Source of the DNA: Bacteroidaceae bacterium | GTDB lineage: Bacteria; Bacteroidota; Bacteroidia; Bacteroidales; Bacteroidaceae | DNA length: 64,000 nucleotides | Direction: 5' to 3' | Assembly: GCA_017383485.1 (NCBI GenBank) | Contig: JAFNXM010000005.1 | Coordinates: 62,001 to 126,000 of the forward strand | In this document: positions 52,973 through 62,579 of the stretch, piece after piece | Position numbering within the stretch: the first letter of the stretch is position 1 | Layout: every line of letters starts with the position of its first letter | Position numbers and translations under genes: made by a program | Notes under the pieces: generated by a model | Seen by the model: the letters and a program-made list of their open reading frames with translations, nothing else | Told to the model about the DNA's origin: nothing | Database searches by the model: none

Positions 52973-54490
52973 ATGAGCTTGACGAAATTAGGCCGACCAC
53001 TGTTCAAAGGCAGAATCGGCGCTATCGAAAAATATACCAACGGAGCGGAGGAAATCCAACGCGCCGTGTTGGCAAGACTACTCCGCTCGGCAGAAAATAC
53101 CGAGTGGGGCCGCTTGTTTGGCTTTGCACAGATGAAAGGTTACGAGGACTATGCGCAAAAAGTTCCCATCAACACCTACGAAGAGTTGAAGGCGTACATC
53201 GACCGAATGCGACAGGGCGAAGAGAATGTACTCTGGCCTGGCGCAGTGAAATGGTACGCCAAATCTTCCGGCACAACCAACGACAAGAGTAAGTTCATCC
53301 CCGTCAGCCAAGAGGGCTTGAAGAATATACACTACGCCGGCGGAAAAGACGCCGTAGCCCTGTATCTGCACAATCACCCGGAATCCAAACTCTTCAACGG
53401 CAAGGCACTAATCCTCGGCGGCAGTCATGCACCAAACTACAATCTGCCGAAATCACTCGTTGGGGATTTGTCCGCGATCCTGATAGAAAATATACATCCC
53501 CTGGTCAATTTGCTACGAGTACCCCAGAAGCGTGTAGCACTCCTGGCAGACTTTGAAGAAAAGCGCAATCGCATCGCAGAAATCGCCGTCAAAAAGGACG
53601 TGACCAACTTGAGCGGTGTGCCATCCTGGATGTTGTCGGTGATTAACCGCGTGTTGGAAATTTCAGGCAAGACCTATTTGGACGAAGTATGGCCCAATTT
53701 GGAAGTTTTCTTCCACGGCGGCGTAGCCTTCACCCCCTATCGCGAACAATACAAAGCCTTGATTCGCTCGCCCCGTATGAATTATATGGAAACCTACAAT
53801 GCGTCGGAAGGATTCTTTGGCTTGCAGAGCGACCCCAACGATCCGGCGATGCTACTCATGCTGGACTACGACGTCTTCTACGAGTTTATCCCACTGGACG
53901 AATTGGACAGCGAACGTCCCAACGTCGTGCCCATCTGGGGCGTTGAGGTCGGCAAAAACTACGCCATGCTCATCACCACATCCTGTGGTTTGTGGCGATA
54001 CCAAATCGGCGACACCGTACGCTTCACCTCGACGGCGCCATATAAGTTCGTCATCAGCGGACGCACCAAGAGTTTCATCAATGCCTTCGGCGAGGAATTG
54101 ATCGTAGACAACGCTGAGCAGGGACTGCGTATAGCTTGCGAACAAACAGGCGCCGTAGTCAGCGAATATACCGCCGCACCCGTCTTCATGGATGCCGCTG
54201 GCAAGTGCCGACATCAGTGGGTGATCGAATTTGATAAGGCACCAGCTTCAGTAGATGAATTTGCGCAGATATTGGATCAAGCCTTGCAGGGTCTGAACTC
54301 AGACTACGAAGCGAAAAGATATAAGGATCTGACACTGCAAGCACTGGAAATCGTTCCAGCCCGTGCGGGACTTTTCACAGAGTGGATGAAACTGCGTGGG
54401 AAGTTAGGCGGACAGCACAAAGTGCCTCGTCTATCCAACAACAGAGAACTGATCGAGCAACTGCTATCTTTGAATGCTCAAACGAAATAA
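52973..54490 (+). CDS. GH3 auxin-responsive promoter-family (acyl-adenylate) protein
   Basis: The 505-residue protein carries the GH3 nucleotide-binding motif YAKSSGTTNDKSKFIPVS near residue 100, GGVAFTPYREQY, YNASEGFFGLQ and the C-terminal SGRTKSFINAFGEELIVDNAEQG. Plant GH3 enzymes adenylate carboxylates and join them to amino acids; bacterial members are widespread in Bacteroidetes without a known substrate. It ends four bases before the lipoprotein start, so the two are probably translated together. Confidence 0.9.
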   Translation: MSLTKLGRPLFKGRIGAIEKYTNGAEEIQRAVLARLLRSAENTEWGRLFGFAQMKGYEDYAQKVPINTYEELKAYIDRMRQGEENVLWPGAVKWYAKSSGTTNDKSKFIPVSQEGLKNIHYAGGKDAVALYLHNHPESKLFNGKALILGGSHAPNYNLPKSLVGDLSAILIENIHPLVNLLRVPQKRVALLADFEEKRNRIAEIAVKKDVTNLSGVPSWMLSVINRVLEISGKTYLDEVWPNLEVFFHGGVAFTPYREQYKALIRSPRMNYMETYNASEGFFGLQSDPNDPAMLLMLDYDVFYEFIPLDELDSERPNVVPIWGVEVGKNYAMLITTSCGLWRYQIGDTVRFTSTAPYKFVISGRTKSFINAFGEELIVDNAEQGLRIACEQTGAVVSEYTAAPVFMDAAGKCRHQWVIEFDKAPASVDEFAQILDQALQGLNSDYEAKRYKDLTLQALEIVPARAGLFTEWMKLRGKLGGQHKVPRLSNNRELIEQLLSLNAQTK

Positions 54491-54494
54491 GTTT

Positions 54495-56414
54495 ATGAAA
54501 AAAATACTCTTCACCTTTTCTCTCCTTTGTCTGATCTTCGCCTGCGCCAATCCTGGCTCGGGCCCCGATGGCGGTCCCTACGACGAAACACCTCCCCGTA
54601 TCGTAGAAATGCGTCCGGCCTTGGGACAAATCAATGCGAAGCAGAAGAAAGTGGAAATCGCCTTCGATGAATATATCAAGGTGGAAAATGCTGTAGAGAA
54701 GGTTATCGTCTCTCCGCCCCAAATCGAAGTGCCGGAAATCAAAGTCCTGGGCAAACGCATATCAATCAATCTGAGCGACACACTCAAGCCTGTGACGACG
54801 TATACTATTGACTTTTCCGACGCTATTACGGATGTGACCGAGGGCAACCCACTTGGTAACTTTACCTACTACTTCTCGACCGGCGAGCAGTTGGATACGA
54901 TGGAGGTGGCAGGACATGTGCTCAACGCTGCCGACTTGGAGCCCGTAAAAGGTATATTGGTGGGATTGCACAGCGACTCGACGGACAGCATCTTCAACAC
55001 CAAGCCCTTCGAACGTGTAGCCCGCACCAATGGCGACGGCAGATTTTCTATAAAAGGCGTAGCGCAGGGCAAATACCGTATATTTGCCTTGCAAGATATG
55101 GACGGCGATTTCAAACGTGCCGCCGGCGAACGTGTCGCTTTCTCTCGCGAGGAAATTATTCCCTCTTCTTACCCCGCCACGAGGTATGACACGGTGTGGC
55201 GCGACACTATTACCATCGATTCGATCCGTGCTATTCCCTACACGCACTATACGCCCGACGACGTGGTGCTCCTGGCTTTCAACGAGGTCAATACGAAGCG
55301 TTATTTCCTGAAGACGCAGCGCGATGTGCCCGAGTGGTGGCGTGCGTACTTCACAGCACCTTCGACCGTTATCCCTACGATCAAGGGAATCAACTTCGAC
55401 GAGCGTGACGCCTTTATCGAACAGCGTTCGCCGGGCAATGATACTATTACTTATTGGCTCCGTTCGTTCGAGGATTTTTCCAATCCCGACACGCTGCAAT
55501 TCACCTATACGTACGAAACGTACGACGACTCGCTGGCGCAATGCAGGATGCAGACGGACACGCTCCAGTTGGTGCCAAAATTGACCCTGGCACGCCGCAA
55601 CAAGATGCAGGCCGAGGAACTGGAGAAGTGGGAGAAAAAGCGCGAACGCCGTCACAAACGCGGCGATTACTCAGAGGAAACGCCTCCTGTGGAGCACCTG
55701 AAATTCGTCGGTCCGTCGCCCAATCGCATCACGCCCGAACAGAATATTTCCTTTGGCTTTGCCGAACCTATCACACGTCTCGACACCGCTGCCTTTCACC
55801 TGTATCTGCACGTCGACACGCTGATGCAGGAGGCAGAATTCGAGTTGGAAAAGTCCGAAAGCGACTTCCTCGGTTACACCATACGCGGCGAGTGGCGCAA
55901 TGGTCAGAAGTACACACTCATGATCGACTCGGCGGCTGTACAGGGCCTTTATGGCAAGACCAACGACAACCTTCGCTTCGAATTCTCCGTACCCAAGATC
56001 GAGGACTTCGGTTCGCTGTTCTTCGTGCTCAACGGATCGGATTCCACAGCCGTCGTGCAATTGATGGAGGGCGAGAAGAAGGTGAGCCGACAAGTACCTG
56101 CGCCCAATGGTCGTGCCGATTTCTTCTACCTGAAGCCCGGCAAATATTACGTGCGTATGTTCTGCGACCGCAATGCCAACGGCAAGTGGGATACAGGCAA
56201 CTATGACAAGGGTTTGATGCCCGAGGAAGTTTATTATTACCCCTCTGCGCTGGAGGTCAGGGCTAATTGGGACATCGAGCAGACTTGGAACGTACACGCT
56301 CTGCCTTTGACTCAGCAAAAACCATCCGAGCTTATCAAGCAGAAGGGTGACAAAAAGAATACGCCGCGTAATAAAAATGCGGAAAGATTAAAGCAATTGG
56401 GGCGCGATAAATAA
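54495..56414 (+). CDS. Ig-like (SbsA-type) domain lipoprotein
   Basis: The 639-residue protein begins MKKILFTFSLLCLIFACANPG, a lipoprotein signal with lipobox LIFAC. Residues 25-130 form a Big_5/SbsA-like immunoglobulin domain (PPRIVEMRPALGQ...VEIAFDEYIKVENAVEKVIVSPP). A carboxypeptidase-like middle part (GRFSIKGVAQGKYRIFALQDMDGD) and a second half with similar PNGRADFFYLKPGKYYVRMFCDRNANGKWDTG lines follow. These are conserved Bacteroidetes surface lipoproteins of unknown job. The ORF begins at 54474, but the lipobox fixes the start at 54495. Confidence 0.87.
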   Translation: MKKILFTFSLLCLIFACANPGSGPDGGPYDETPPRIVEMRPALGQINAKQKKVEIAFDEYIKVENAVEKVIVSPPQIEVPEIKVLGKRISINLSDTLKPVTTYTIDFSDAITDVTEGNPLGNFTYYFSTGEQLDTMEVAGHVLNAADLEPVKGILVGLHSDSTDSIFNTKPFERVARTNGDGRFSIKGVAQGKYRIFALQDMDGDFKRAAGERVAFSREEIIPSSYPATRYDTVWRDTITIDSIRAIPYTHYTPDDVVLLAFNEVNTKRYFLKTQRDVPEWWRAYFTAPSTVIPTIKGINFDERDAFIEQRSPGNDTITYWLRSFEDFSNPDTLQFTYTYETYDDSLAQCRMQTDTLQLVPKLTLARRNKMQAEELEKWEKKRERRHKRGDYSEETPPVEHLKFVGPSPNRITPEQNISFGFAEPITRLDTAAFHLYLHVDTLMQEAEFELEKSESDFLGYTIRGEWRNGQKYTLMIDSAAVQGLYGKTNDNLRFEFSVPKIEDFGSLFFVLNGSDSTAVVQLMEGEKKVSRQVPAPNGRADFFYLKPGKYYVRMFCDRNANGKWDTGNYDKGLMPEEVYYYPSALEVRANWDIEQTWNVHALPLTQQKPSELIKQKGDKKNTPRNKNAERLKQLGRDK

Positions 56415-56436
56415 TGTCTGAAAAACAATCCAAGAC

Positions 56437-56552
56437 TTCGTTGAAATTCCGCGACGCCTCGTTGAAATTTCGCGACGGCTCGTAAAAATTTCGCGACGCC
56501 TCGTTAAAAAAAGGTCTAATGTTTTTTGAAAAAGGTTAGACTTTTTTTCAAC
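56437..56552 (+). repeat. Dispersed TTTCGCGACG element, copy K (3 units), ending just before pdxB
   Basis: Three head-to-tail 21-bp units (TTCCGCGACGCC, TTTCGCGACGGC, TTTCGCGACGCC) lead into the tail AAAAAAAGGTCTAATG... GGTTAGACTTTTTTTCAAC. The tail arms AAAAAAAGGTCTAA and TTAGACTTTTTTT can pair. It ends 18 bp before the pdxB ATG, so any hairpin would sit in the leader of pdxB. Confidence 0.9.
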
Positions 56553-56570
56553 CACCCCTTTTCCCCGATT

Positions 56571-57614
56571 ATGCGTATCATTATTGATGACAAAATACCC
56601 TTTATCCGCGAGGCCGCAGCCCAATTGGGCGAAGCGGTATATCTGAGCGGCAGTGCTATCAGCGCCGCCGACGTGCGTGATGCCGACGCCCTGATCGTGC
56701 GCACCCGTACCCGCTGCGACGAAGCCCTGTTGCAGGGTAGCCGCGTCCAGATGGTGGCGACAGCGACTATTGGCTACGACCACATCGATACGGCCTATAT
56801 GCAACGCGCCGGCGTGGCGTGGACCAATTGTCCCGGTTGCAACGCCGACAGTGTGGCGCAATACGTACAGAGTACCTTGATTTTGCTCGCAGATGCCGGA
56901 CACGTCGACCTGGCTGGCATGACGGTGGGCATCGTCGGCGTGGGGCACGTCGGCAGCAGTGTCGAGCGCATGCTCAGACGTATGGGATGCCGCATTTTGC
57001 GCCACGATCCGCCCAGGCAAGCACGCGGTGAAGAAGGTTTTGTTGATCTTGAAGAAATACAAAAACACTGCGACGTCATCACCCTGCACACCCCGCTCAC
57101 TCGCGAAGGCGCACACGCCACGTTCCACATGATCGACGAGCAGTTCTTTGATGCCCTGCACCGCAGCCCAGTGCTGATCAATGCGGCACGAGGCGAAGTG
57201 GTGGACGAGGCGGCGCTGAAAACGGCTCTGAAAACGGGAAAAATCCGCACGGCGGTGATTGATACGTGGGAACATGAACCCTGTGTGGATCGCGAACTAC
57301 TCTCCGCCGTCTTCCTGGGCACCCCGCACATCGCAGGCTACTCTGCCGACGGCAAGGCCAACGGCACACGCATGGCACTCCAGGCCGTAGCACGACACTT
57401 CGGTACCTCGTTCTCCGCTCCCGTACTGCCGCCCGCACTCCCCGACGGCTACGCCTATTATCCCCAGTGCTATTCGCCCCAGCATCCCTATGCCGAACTA
57501 TTGCGTCACTATGACCCACGCCGAGACAGCGATGCCCTGCGCGCACATCCCGAGGACTTCGAACGACTGCGCGGCGACTATCCACTGCGCAGGGAGATGC
57601 CGCAACAAGAGTAG
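56571..57614 (+). CDS. pdxB: Erythronate-4-phosphate dehydrogenase
   Basis: The 347-residue D-2-hydroxyacid dehydrogenase acts in the DXP-dependent pyridoxal phosphate pathway. The start MRIIIDDKIPFIREAA matches PdxB homologues. IVGVGHVGSSVERML is the NAD-binding motif, INAARGEVVDEAAL and TWEHEP follow, and GTPHIAGYSADGKANGTRMAL has the catalytic His with the PdxB-specific SADGK. It is shorter than Escherichia coli PdxB (378), with a reduced dimerisation end. The ORF begins 15 codons earlier inside the repeat, which I reject as a start. Confidence 0.93.
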   Translation: MRIIIDDKIPFIREAAAQLGEAVYLSGSAISAADVRDADALIVRTRTRCDEALLQGSRVQMVATATIGYDHIDTAYMQRAGVAWTNCPGCNADSVAQYVQSTLILLADAGHVDLAGMTVGIVGVGHVGSSVERMLRRMGCRILRHDPPRQARGEEGFVDLEEIQKHCDVITLHTPLTREGAHATFHMIDEQFFDALHRSPVLINAARGEVVDEAALKTALKTGKIRTAVIDTWEHEPCVDRELLSAVFLGTPHIAGYSADGKANGTRMALQAVARHFGTSFSAPVLPPALPDGYAYYPQCYSPQHPYAELLRHYDPRRDSDALRAHPEDFERLRGDYPLRREMPQQE

Positions 57615-57672
57615 GTATAATATATTATAGAATATGTATAGGCGAAGAAAACCTCTTCGCCATAAACCACAA

Positions 57673-57706
57673 AAAGCGCCGCGAGGAAATTTCGCGACGC
57701 TTTTTT
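57673..57706. terminator. Terminator after pdxB containing a repeat-unit core
   Basis: AAAGCGCCGCGA pairs with TTCGCGACGCTTT (one mismatch), followed by seven T. The right arm contains AATTTCGCGACG, identical to the core of the dispersed 21-bp unit. A second small hairpin (GGCGAAGAAAACCTCTTCGCC in two halves) lies at 57642-57661. Both are in the convergent gap with the sialidase gene. Confidence 0.82.
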
Positions 57707-57728
57707 TATTGCAGGTATTGGATACTGT

Positions 57729-60700
57729 TTACTTCACCAATACTTTTTTACCATTCATGATATATACGCCCGCTGCAGCAGGTTGTGCTACGCGGCGGCC
57801 CTGGATGTCGTAGATGTAGCCATTGCCTTGTGTTTCGGTAGCGAAGGGTACGTCCATGATGCCTACTTGCACATCGTCGCCCGAGATATCGTCTGCACCG
57901 TCGGTCAACCATTTGAGCGAGAAGCGAACGAAACGCATTTCGTAACCGTCTACGAGACCATCCTCTTCGTAGTAGCAACCGATCGTGCCGTCGGGCAATA
58001 CGGTCAATGAAGAGTAAGCCGATCCCTTAGGACAGATGCTCTTCTTCACAGGCCAAGTCTTACCTTCGTCTGTACTGAGGAATACGCTGACATTGCGACG
58101 CGAAGTAGCGTTGGGGATAGAGTGAAGCAAGCGATTCTTATTGCTACCACCGCTGATGGTAGTCAGGCGAATCATATCACCATTGCAATTGGGCTCTTGC
58201 AGTTGGCTCCATGTACCGCGAGCACTCCACGAGAGGCCGTTGTCTGCCGATGTCGCATAATATCTGCTACCGCCGTGACGCGATGATACGAGCAAGGCGC
58301 CGTTGGCCAACTCTACGATCTTCGATTCGTCGGCGTCGAGCAACGCTGATACGTTGCCCATCGTCCAGGTCTTACCATGGTCGGTCGAACTGATAACGTG
58401 TGCGCCAAATTCGCCGTGTGCTGTCGACGAAGTCTTGCGTACAGGCGCCACAGCCATGAGTGTGCCGTCCTGCTTTTGCATAAATGCGCCCGAGCTAACG
58501 AAGAGCGAATAGAACTGCTTACGCACGGGGTCAGAACATGTAGCGCCGTAGATCTGAGAAGTGATATCGACGGGCGCATCCCAAGTCAAACCATTGTCGT
58601 GACTAATGATGCATTTAATGAGAGGAGGATTGGTAGGCGTGCCCGAGAAGAAGCCGACCTTCGATGTAACGAGTACGACAATATCTCCGGTGACGCGGTC
58701 GGTCACAACGGCGGGGTCGCCGTGGCCGTAGTCGCCGCCGAGCGCCGCAGTACCAGCTATTACGACGGGTTCGGTCCATGTGGCACCATTGTCCTTGCTG
58801 ACGCGAGCTACAACGTCGATATTGTTGGGCAAGTCACCATTTGAACCAAAACGGCGGTCGGTCACTGCGACAAGCCATCCGTTGTTGGCAGTCGTAATCG
58901 CCGGGATGCGGTAATAACGCGAACCATACGAGCCAAGATGTTCCACTGTGCTTGCCGAGAGGAAGACTGTCGCCTTATTATCAGGGTTGCCGTTCTTCAC
59001 AGGCATGACTTCGCCATTCAAAGTATAAGTCTTGATTTCAGCATCCAAGGTTTCACCCTCTTCAGCATCTTCGCTAATATCTGCTACGAGCCAGTAATAA
59101 TTTGCAGCCCCATTCTTCAGAGCCACAGGAGTAGTGAACTTTACATCAAATGCGCCGTCCTGTGCAGGCACCGCTTCACCCAGTAGTGTCGCGCCCTGCT
59201 TGCCAGCGTAGTATTCAAAGGTATCGTTCACTTGATACACCTTCACTTTCTTTGCAGCGTTGCTATTGAGCGAGCCGGTCAGACCTTGTATCGACTTTTC
59301 GCCGGTCAGACCTTCCACATCAAATCCCATGCGCAACATAGCGTAGTCGTTTGCACCGATACCCACTGCCATTGCTGCGTGCTGCACGTTCATATTCTTC
59401 ACGGTGATTTCCTGTGCCAATTCGTCGGCGGTCAGTTCCTGGAAAGCCCAGAGTGATGCACCATTGTCGGCGGCAGCCCAAGTCACGATCACGACATTGT
59501 CCTGCTGAGCGTGGATAGGTTGTGCACTGGCGTCGGATTTGATGGTATAAGCACCGGCAATTTGCGCCGCGCCGTTCCATGGTGTGAGGGTGTAGTTGTA
59601 TGCTGGTTCGCTCACCAGACCTGCGTTGGCGTGGTTCTTGTCTTGTGTCTTCGACATGTACTTGCCGCCGTAGTTCTTGATAGCTACTTTGCCGTTGCTA
59701 CCCTTTTCGAAGCACCAGATCATTTGTGGATCCAACTTCACGTCGGCGTAGGTCAACGCGCCGTCGCCATTGGTCTTGATTGCCTTGCCTGCGCAGTAAG
59801 CATTGGAAGCCGCAGAGACAATATAATACCACGTTTCGTTGCCAGGCGTAGAGTATTTTACCTCAGCTCCTACGATTTCTTCGTAAGCCACATTGATCGT
59901 CTTGCCCGAGATAGTGATTGTAGCGCTCTTGCCGCCTTGTTGTGGCGCCGAGAACTGAGATGCTGTCACCGTAGTGCCTTTGGGGAAGAAGAAGTATCCA
60001 CCGTTGTAGACTGCTTCCAAACCCAAGTTGGCAGTATTGCTGCAGGAAACCTTAGTATCCGAACCTATTTCACTAGCAGCCGCAGCGCCAGTCATATTTA
60101 CTGTATAGATATCGTATTTGTCCAACGTAGCGGTGGGCACACGATAGATGTTGCTCGTAGCCGACGAGGTGCTGTAGAGACCAACGTAGGGCTGTTCGCT
60201 ACCACCCGAAGCATAGGCCGACCAACGTCCGACCTGCATATTGCTATTCGAGCCAGTGATGGAAATAGCCGAAGTCGCAGTGCGCGCAGCCGTACCATTA
60301 GCGTTGAGATGGTGACCATTGAGTGCCTGAACATTGAAGTTTGTACCACCAGGTGTGATGTATACGAAAGAAGTTACGGGATTGTTGCTATCGAGCGCCG
60401 CATACTTCAACGGATAGTGGTTGGTCGCATTTTGGCGGAACTCAGCGTTGACCGTATGTATATAGTTTTTGCCTGCATTGATAGCACTTGTCATGTCGGC
60501 CATAGACCCACTGAGCACCTTCACTTGATACCAGCCCGCCTTGATTTCGCTTGGTGTCGAGATAGCGCCTTCTACGACCTCCTCGACCTTGGGTTCTTCT
60601 GTTGCCAATACGATTTTGTACTGACATCCCGCATCATCGCGGTCCATACCGTCTTGCTTTGTGCTCCAGTTGTAAACCTTCCATCCCAGTCCGCTTTGGG

Positions 60701-62579
60701 TTTGGTTCAATTGCACCGTACCGCTGCTGATGATGAAAGTACCAGGGCTGTTGCTATAACTGAGTTTCCATCCCTGGCTGGGCACCGAGGCTGAAGTAGA
60801 GATAGCCGCGTTGTAAGCAGCCGAAGGATTCAGATACGAATGGTCTGCTCTGTTGATAATATTCCAAGAGCCATCTGTGCGCGCTTCAAACTTCCAGTGC
60901 GATTTGGCGTAGTTGTTTTCAGTTTCGCCCAGGACTTGTGCTCCGGCACCTTGAGATGCGAGATAGCGAGCGCCGCGGTTGGGGGTGTAGAGTTGATACC
61001 ACACCTCGTTGGTCGCCGTGCTGGTTTGAGGCAAGTTGATATTTTGCAACAGGGCATTGACCTGTGCTGTAAGTTCAGTACCCATTTGCTCAAATTGCGC
61101 CGCTGTACCACCATTTACCAAGAGGTCGTACGCTGCATCCAGTTTGTCCTTCAAAGGCGCCAAAGCCTCGGCGTTGTATTCGCCTACACCATTGCCTTCG
61201 GGCAGAGTGGCTACTTGGAAGATAGCCTTAGCCAAAGTCGTGCGCATCTCGAAGCGATCGTAGTTGGCTTGCGCTTGTGCGTCGGTCAGTGCGACAATAG
61301 CAGGATCATTGAGGGCTGCTGCGATCTTCTGAGCCACCTTGACGTAGCCCATACCATAGAGGTAGTTGCCAGTGAAGTATTTGCTATTGGGCACGTTGCC
61401 GCTGACGAAGTCGGTGTAGAGGTCGACGTATTCCACCTGACTGTCGGCATCGGCGATGGCTTTGATTTTAGCATTGAAGGGCACCACGCGGCCAGTGTTG
61501 GTAGTCGCGTTGGAATGGGGTTGGATGCCGAGCAGATAGATCTTGGCCGCGGGGGCAGCAGCCTTGACCTTGTTGACCACAGCCTTGTAGTTGGTCTCTG
61601 TGGCAGTGAGGTCTGCCGAACCCGTCACTTCGCTCACGCCAATATGCAAGCAGATGCGCGAAGGCATGCCCTTGCCGCTGAGATTGTTCAGGATGAGTGG
61701 AATCTCGTTGCTAGTGATGTCGAGACCTGGGCCAGGGAATCCCCAGCCTGTGCCACGGCTTTTCACCTTGTCGCTTTGCAGGAGTTCGTGCCATTCGCCG
61801 CCGTGTATCATTTCGTCGCCGATGATCAGGACGTCGTCGCTCTGTACGGGCAACATGCTGAAACATGTGGCGCGCATAGCGTAGGCTGCATTGCCGATGC
61901 CGCCGTGTTGTTGTGCCGAAACGGCGTTGTCGGGATAGGCACAGGGTGAACCGACATACTGGGCAATCTTGCTGGCCCACACCTGGTAACCCGATGCTTT
62001 CAGGTGAAGTCCGTCGAAGGTGTGGGTCTGATTTTGTGTCAGGCTGAGCAAGTCGTCCCACAGGTCGATGTAGGTCAGGCCGCGTTCGTTGCAGAATGCC
62101 TTGAGCGCAGCGTTGGTTTCCTTTTCTACCTCCAAGGTGCGCAGACCGTTGGTACTGGGCAGAATGCTTTGGATATAGATCTGTGTTGCAGGCGATACCT
62201 TTTGCAGATAGTCCACCATGAACTTTGTGTTTTGCAATACGTGTGCGGCGTTGTTGATGCCGTCGGTGCCGAGGTCGTTGGTACCGATCATCATAAACAC
62301 CTTGGCGGGTTTGCCCGCTGCTACGGCGTCGATATTGGCCAGTGCTTCGTCTGTCACTGCGCCCGATACGCCACGGTTCATCACGTTGGGGTTGCTGCTG
62401 AAGGTCTCCCACCATTCGTTCATATTGGTGATGCTGTTGCCGATGAACACGATGCTTTTGTCGTTGGTCGAAAGCACCTTGAACGCATCATATCTGTGAT
62501 TGCGGAAGGGCAAGTCTGCCTTGAGCATAGGCAGGCTCAACAGGAAGCAACTCAGAAACAATAATAATTTCTTTTGCAT
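57729..62579 (-). CDS. Giant secreted sialidase with two SGNH-esterase-like domains and sorting-like tail
   Basis: The protein has 1616 residues from MQKKLLLFLSCFLLSLPMLKA. Domain 1 (about 30-215) is an SGNH/GDSL hydrolase with IGNSITNM near 46, GTNDLG and DGLHLKASGY near 190, suiting a sialate O-acetylesterase. Domain 2 (about 245-430) repeats the fold, but its Ser block reads IGDEMIHGGEW near 255 and its His block YLYGMGY, so it looks inactive. Beta-trefoil-like modules fill 530-1190. The GH33 sialidase starts near 1213 with YYRIPAI and has five Asp boxes (SKDNGATW, SHDNGLTW, STDHGKTW, SADNGLSW, STDEGKTW). The end reads IYDIQGRRV ... GVYIMNGKKVLVK. The ORF extension of 49 residues upstream is rejected because of the signal peptide. 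Confidence 0.94.
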   Translation of the reverse strand: MQKKLLLFLSCFLLSLPMLKADLPFRNHRYDAFKVLSTNDKSIVFIGNSITNMNEWWETFSSNPNVMNRGVSGAVTDEALANIDAVAAGKPAKVFMMIGTNDLGTDGINNAAHVLQNTKFMVDYLQKVSPATQIYIQSILPSTNGLRTLEVEKETNAALKAFCNERGLTYIDLWDDLLSLTQNQTHTFDGLHLKASGYQVWASKIAQYVGSPCAYPDNAVSAQQHGGIGNAAYAMRATCFSMLPVQSDDVLIIGDEMIHGGEWHELLQSDKVKSRGTGWGFPGPGLDITSNEIPLILNNLSGKGMPSRICLHIGVSEVTGSADLTATETNYKAVVNKVKAAAPAAKIYLLGIQPHSNATTNTGRVVPFNAKIKAIADADSQVEYVDLYTDFVSGNVPNSKYFTGNYLYGMGYVKVAQKIAAALNDPAIVALTDAQAQANYDRFEMRTTLAKAIFQVATLPEGNGVGEYNAEALAPLKDKLDAAYDLLVNGGTAAQFEQMGTELTAQVNALLQNINLPQTSTATNEVWYQLYTPNRGARYLASQGAGAQVLGETENNYAKSHWKFEARTDGSWNIINRADHSYLNPSAAYNAAISTSASVPSQGWKLSYSNSPGTFIISSGTVQLNQTQSGLGWKVYNWSTKQDGMDRDDAGCQYKIVLATEEPKVEEVVEGAISTPSEIKAGWYQVKVLSGSMADMTSAINAGKNYIHTVNAEFRQNATNHYPLKYAALDSNNPVTSFVYITPGGTNFNVQALNGHHLNANGTAARTATSAISITGSNSNMQVGRWSAYASGGSEQPYVGLYSTSSATSNIYRVPTATLDKYDIYTVNMTGAAAASEIGSDTKVSCSNTANLGLEAVYNGGYFFFPKGTTVTASQFSAPQQGGKSATITISGKTINVAYEEIVGAEVKYSTPGNETWYYIVSAASNAYCAGKAIKTNGDGALTYADVKLDPQMIWCFEKGSNGKVAIKNYGGKYMSKTQDKNHANAGLVSEPAYNYTLTPWNGAAQIAGAYTIKSDASAQPIHAQQDNVVIVTWAAADNGASLWAFQELTADELAQEITVKNMNVQHAAMAVGIGANDYAMLRMGFDVEGLTGEKSIQGLTGSLNSNAAKKVKVYQVNDTFEYYAGKQGATLLGEAVPAQDGAFDVKFTTPVALKNGAANYYWLVADISEDAEEGETLDAEIKTYTLNGEVMPVKNGNPDNKATVFLSASTVEHLGSYGSRYYRIPAITTANNGWLVAVTDRRFGSNGDLPNNIDVVARVSKDNGATWTEPVVIAGTAALGGDYGHGDPAVVTDRVTGDIVVLVTSKVGFFSGTPTNPPLIKCIISHDNGLTWDAPVDITSQIYGATCSDPVRKQFYSLFVSSGAFMQKQDGTLMAVAPVRKTSSTAHGEFGAHVISSTDHGKTWTMGNVSALLDADESKIVELANGALLVSSRHGGSRYYATSADNGLSWSARGTWSQLQEPNCNGDMIRLTTISGGSNKNRLLHSIPNATSRRNVSVFLSTDEGKTWPVKKSICPKGSAYSSLTVLPDGTIGCYYEEDGLVDGYEMRFVRFSLKWLTDGADDISGDDVQVGIMDVPFATETQGNGYIYDIQGRRVAQPAAAGVYIMNGKKVLVK

